From Gammaproteobacteria bacterium (lineage in GTDB: Bacteria; Pseudomonadota; Gammaproteobacteria; J113): a stretch of DNA of 14,422 bases. A program made the position numbers and the translations under genes. The notes beneath the pieces are model-generated. The model was not told the origin of the DNA. It saw nothing but the letters and a program-made list of their open reading frames with translations, and did no database searches. The DNA is taken from NCBI GenBank assembly GCA_003694425.1, contig RFJX01000116.1, forward strand, positions 1 through 14,422. Direction: 5' to 3'. This document shows, in pieces, positions 13,467-14,422 of the stretch; position 1 is the stretch's first letter, and each line of letters opens with the position of its first letter.

Positions 13467-14422
13467 TCAGAACTGGAACGTGGTGCGCAGGAGGAACTGG
13501 CTGTTGTTCTCGAAGGCACCGACGATGCTGCCATCGGGTGCCGTCGGATTGCTTATGCTGTTGCCGCCAAGGGGCAGATCGGCCTCCGCCTTGATGCGCC
13601 AGTGCGGCCCCCACTGGTACTCCAGGGAGGGAATGAGCCAGCCGCCCCCCTGGGTGAGGTCGGCGATCCCGACGATGGTGCCGATCAGGGTGTCGTGCAT
13701 GTAGGGCAGGGTCAGGATGGCGGTGGCCACGACGTTGTGCTCGTCGTAGTTGCCGGATCCGACGAAGTTGCCGATGGCGTCGTTCTCGCTCACCCCGGGC
13801 AGGAACCAGTCGAACACCTGGACCGTGAACAGGCTCTGGCTGCTGGTCTTGAGCCACTTCTGCAGGCGGGGGTTGGCATCGAAGCCGAGCAGCAGGTTGT
13901 AGGCGTCCTTCTCCACGATCTGCAGGGGCAGTGGTGCGGTGGCGCCGCTGCTGAACTTCCGGTTGGGGGTGTAGGCCACCTCCGCCCGGTAGGTGATGTC
14001 GAGCCAGGGGATGTAGCTGCTGATGGTGGCTCCCACGGTATCGGTCTCCGGGAAGATGAACTCCAGACCGAAGGTGTTGGGATTGAGGATCAGGATGGGG
14101 TCCTGCTGGAACCCGCCCTGACCATGGTAGTACATGAACGAGTAGTCGATGTCGTCGTGCTTGCCCAGCAGGCCGGTCCAGCGGAAGCCGTAGTGCGGGT
14201 CGTCCGCATCACCATCCTTGTGCTGGTAGTTGAAGATTGCGCCGGCGATGGCGCTGGGCCCGAGGGTACCTGCCGGGATGAAGAGGGCTGGCCCGCCCAC
14301 CTCGTGATCGGCCAGCGGGAAACCCTTGGACAGATTGTTGGACCAGCGACCGCCGAAGGTGGGAACGGAGTTGCCCACCCACTCGTCCTTGTCCCAGCCG
14401 GGACGCACGATCATCTGCAGGC
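13467..14422 (-). CDS. DUF1302-type outer-membrane beta-barrel protein (partial, 5' end outside window)
   Basis: The frame is open through the right edge of the window, so only the C-terminal 318 residues are seen. The internal Met at 14414 is not a credible start: the frame continues upstream as Leu-Gln, there is no signal peptide after that Met, and DUF1302 proteins are usually 500-700 residues. The visible part alternates aromatic and polar residues in beta-hairpin fashion (YGFRWTGLLGKHDDIDYSFM, ITYRAEVAYTP, LEYQWGPHWRIKAEADLPLG). It ends in FLLRTTFQF with the terminal Phe typical of outer-membrane barrels recognised by the Bam machinery. It lies directly upstream of the DUF1329 gene in the same transcription unit. 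The likely role is passage or sensing of hydrophobic compounds at the outer membrane. The barrel nature is secure and the DUF1302 name is likely. Confidence 0.78.
   Translation of the reverse strand, partial: LQMIVRPGWDKDEWVGNSVPTFGGRWSNNLSKGFPLADHEVGGPALFIPAGTLGPSAIAGAIFNYQHKDGDADDPHYGFRWTGLLGKHDDIDYSFMYYHGQGGFQQDPILILNPNTFGLEFIFPETDTVGATISSYIPWLDITYRAEVAYTPNRKFSSGATAPLPLQIVEKDAYNLLLGFDANPRLQKWLKTSSQSLFTVQVFDWFLPGVSENDAIGNFVGSGNYDEHNVVATAILTLPYMHDTLIGTIVGIADLTQGGGWLIPSLEYQWGPHWRIKAEADLPLGGNSISNPTAPDGSIVGAFENNSQFLLRTTFQF

Overview
The window is uniformly GC-rich, densely packed and bacterial. It comes from a Gram-negative organism, because it encodes a DUF1302-type outer-membrane beta-barrel protein ending in Phe plus a signal-peptide-bearing DUF1329 protein. 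The style (high GC, DUF1302/DUF1329 pair, Cox-like molybdenum hydroxylases) suggests a catabolically versatile proteobacterium, probably gamma or beta. The genus cannot be fixed from the sequence. No rRNA, tRNA, insertion sequence or CRISPR array was seen.

Left part (1-5408): two molybdenum-hydroxylase loci diverge from a 478-bp intergenic region. Leftward runs the start of a FAD-binding subunit that is cut by the window edge. Rightward runs a tight three-gene operon: FAD subunit, 2Fe-2S subunit, and a 1024-residue molybdopterin subunit that carries a CoxG-like SRPBCC domain fused to its N terminus. The active-site loop is not that of CO dehydrogenase, so an organic substrate is likely.

Middle (5445-8811): a coenzyme F420 module. 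cofC and cofD lie on the minus strand, cofE on the plus strand, and an NpdG/Fno-type F420:NADP oxidoreductase on the minus strand. Together they cover assembly of the phospholactate-type side chain, polyglutamylation, and reduction of F420 by NADPH. The deazaflavin-forming gene (cofGH/fbiC) and any F420H2-using enzyme are not in the window. The cofD and cofE start codons are only 23 bp apart and back to back.

Right part (9041-14422): a monocarboxylate-type MFS transporter diverges from npdG across a 229-bp region with two inverted repeats. It is followed by two translationally coupled, unrecognised membrane proteins on the minus strand that contain three copies of one 4-TM module with a conserved HxH motif. 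After a strong terminator come DUF1329 and DUF1302 genes on the minus strand, the latter cut by the window edge.

Taken together (inference), the region looks like an accessory catabolic island. Outer-membrane and inner-membrane proteins bring in a hydrophobic or organic-acid compound, a membrane-associated molybdenum hydroxylase oxidises it, and NADPH-reduced F420 serves reductive steps encoded elsewhere.
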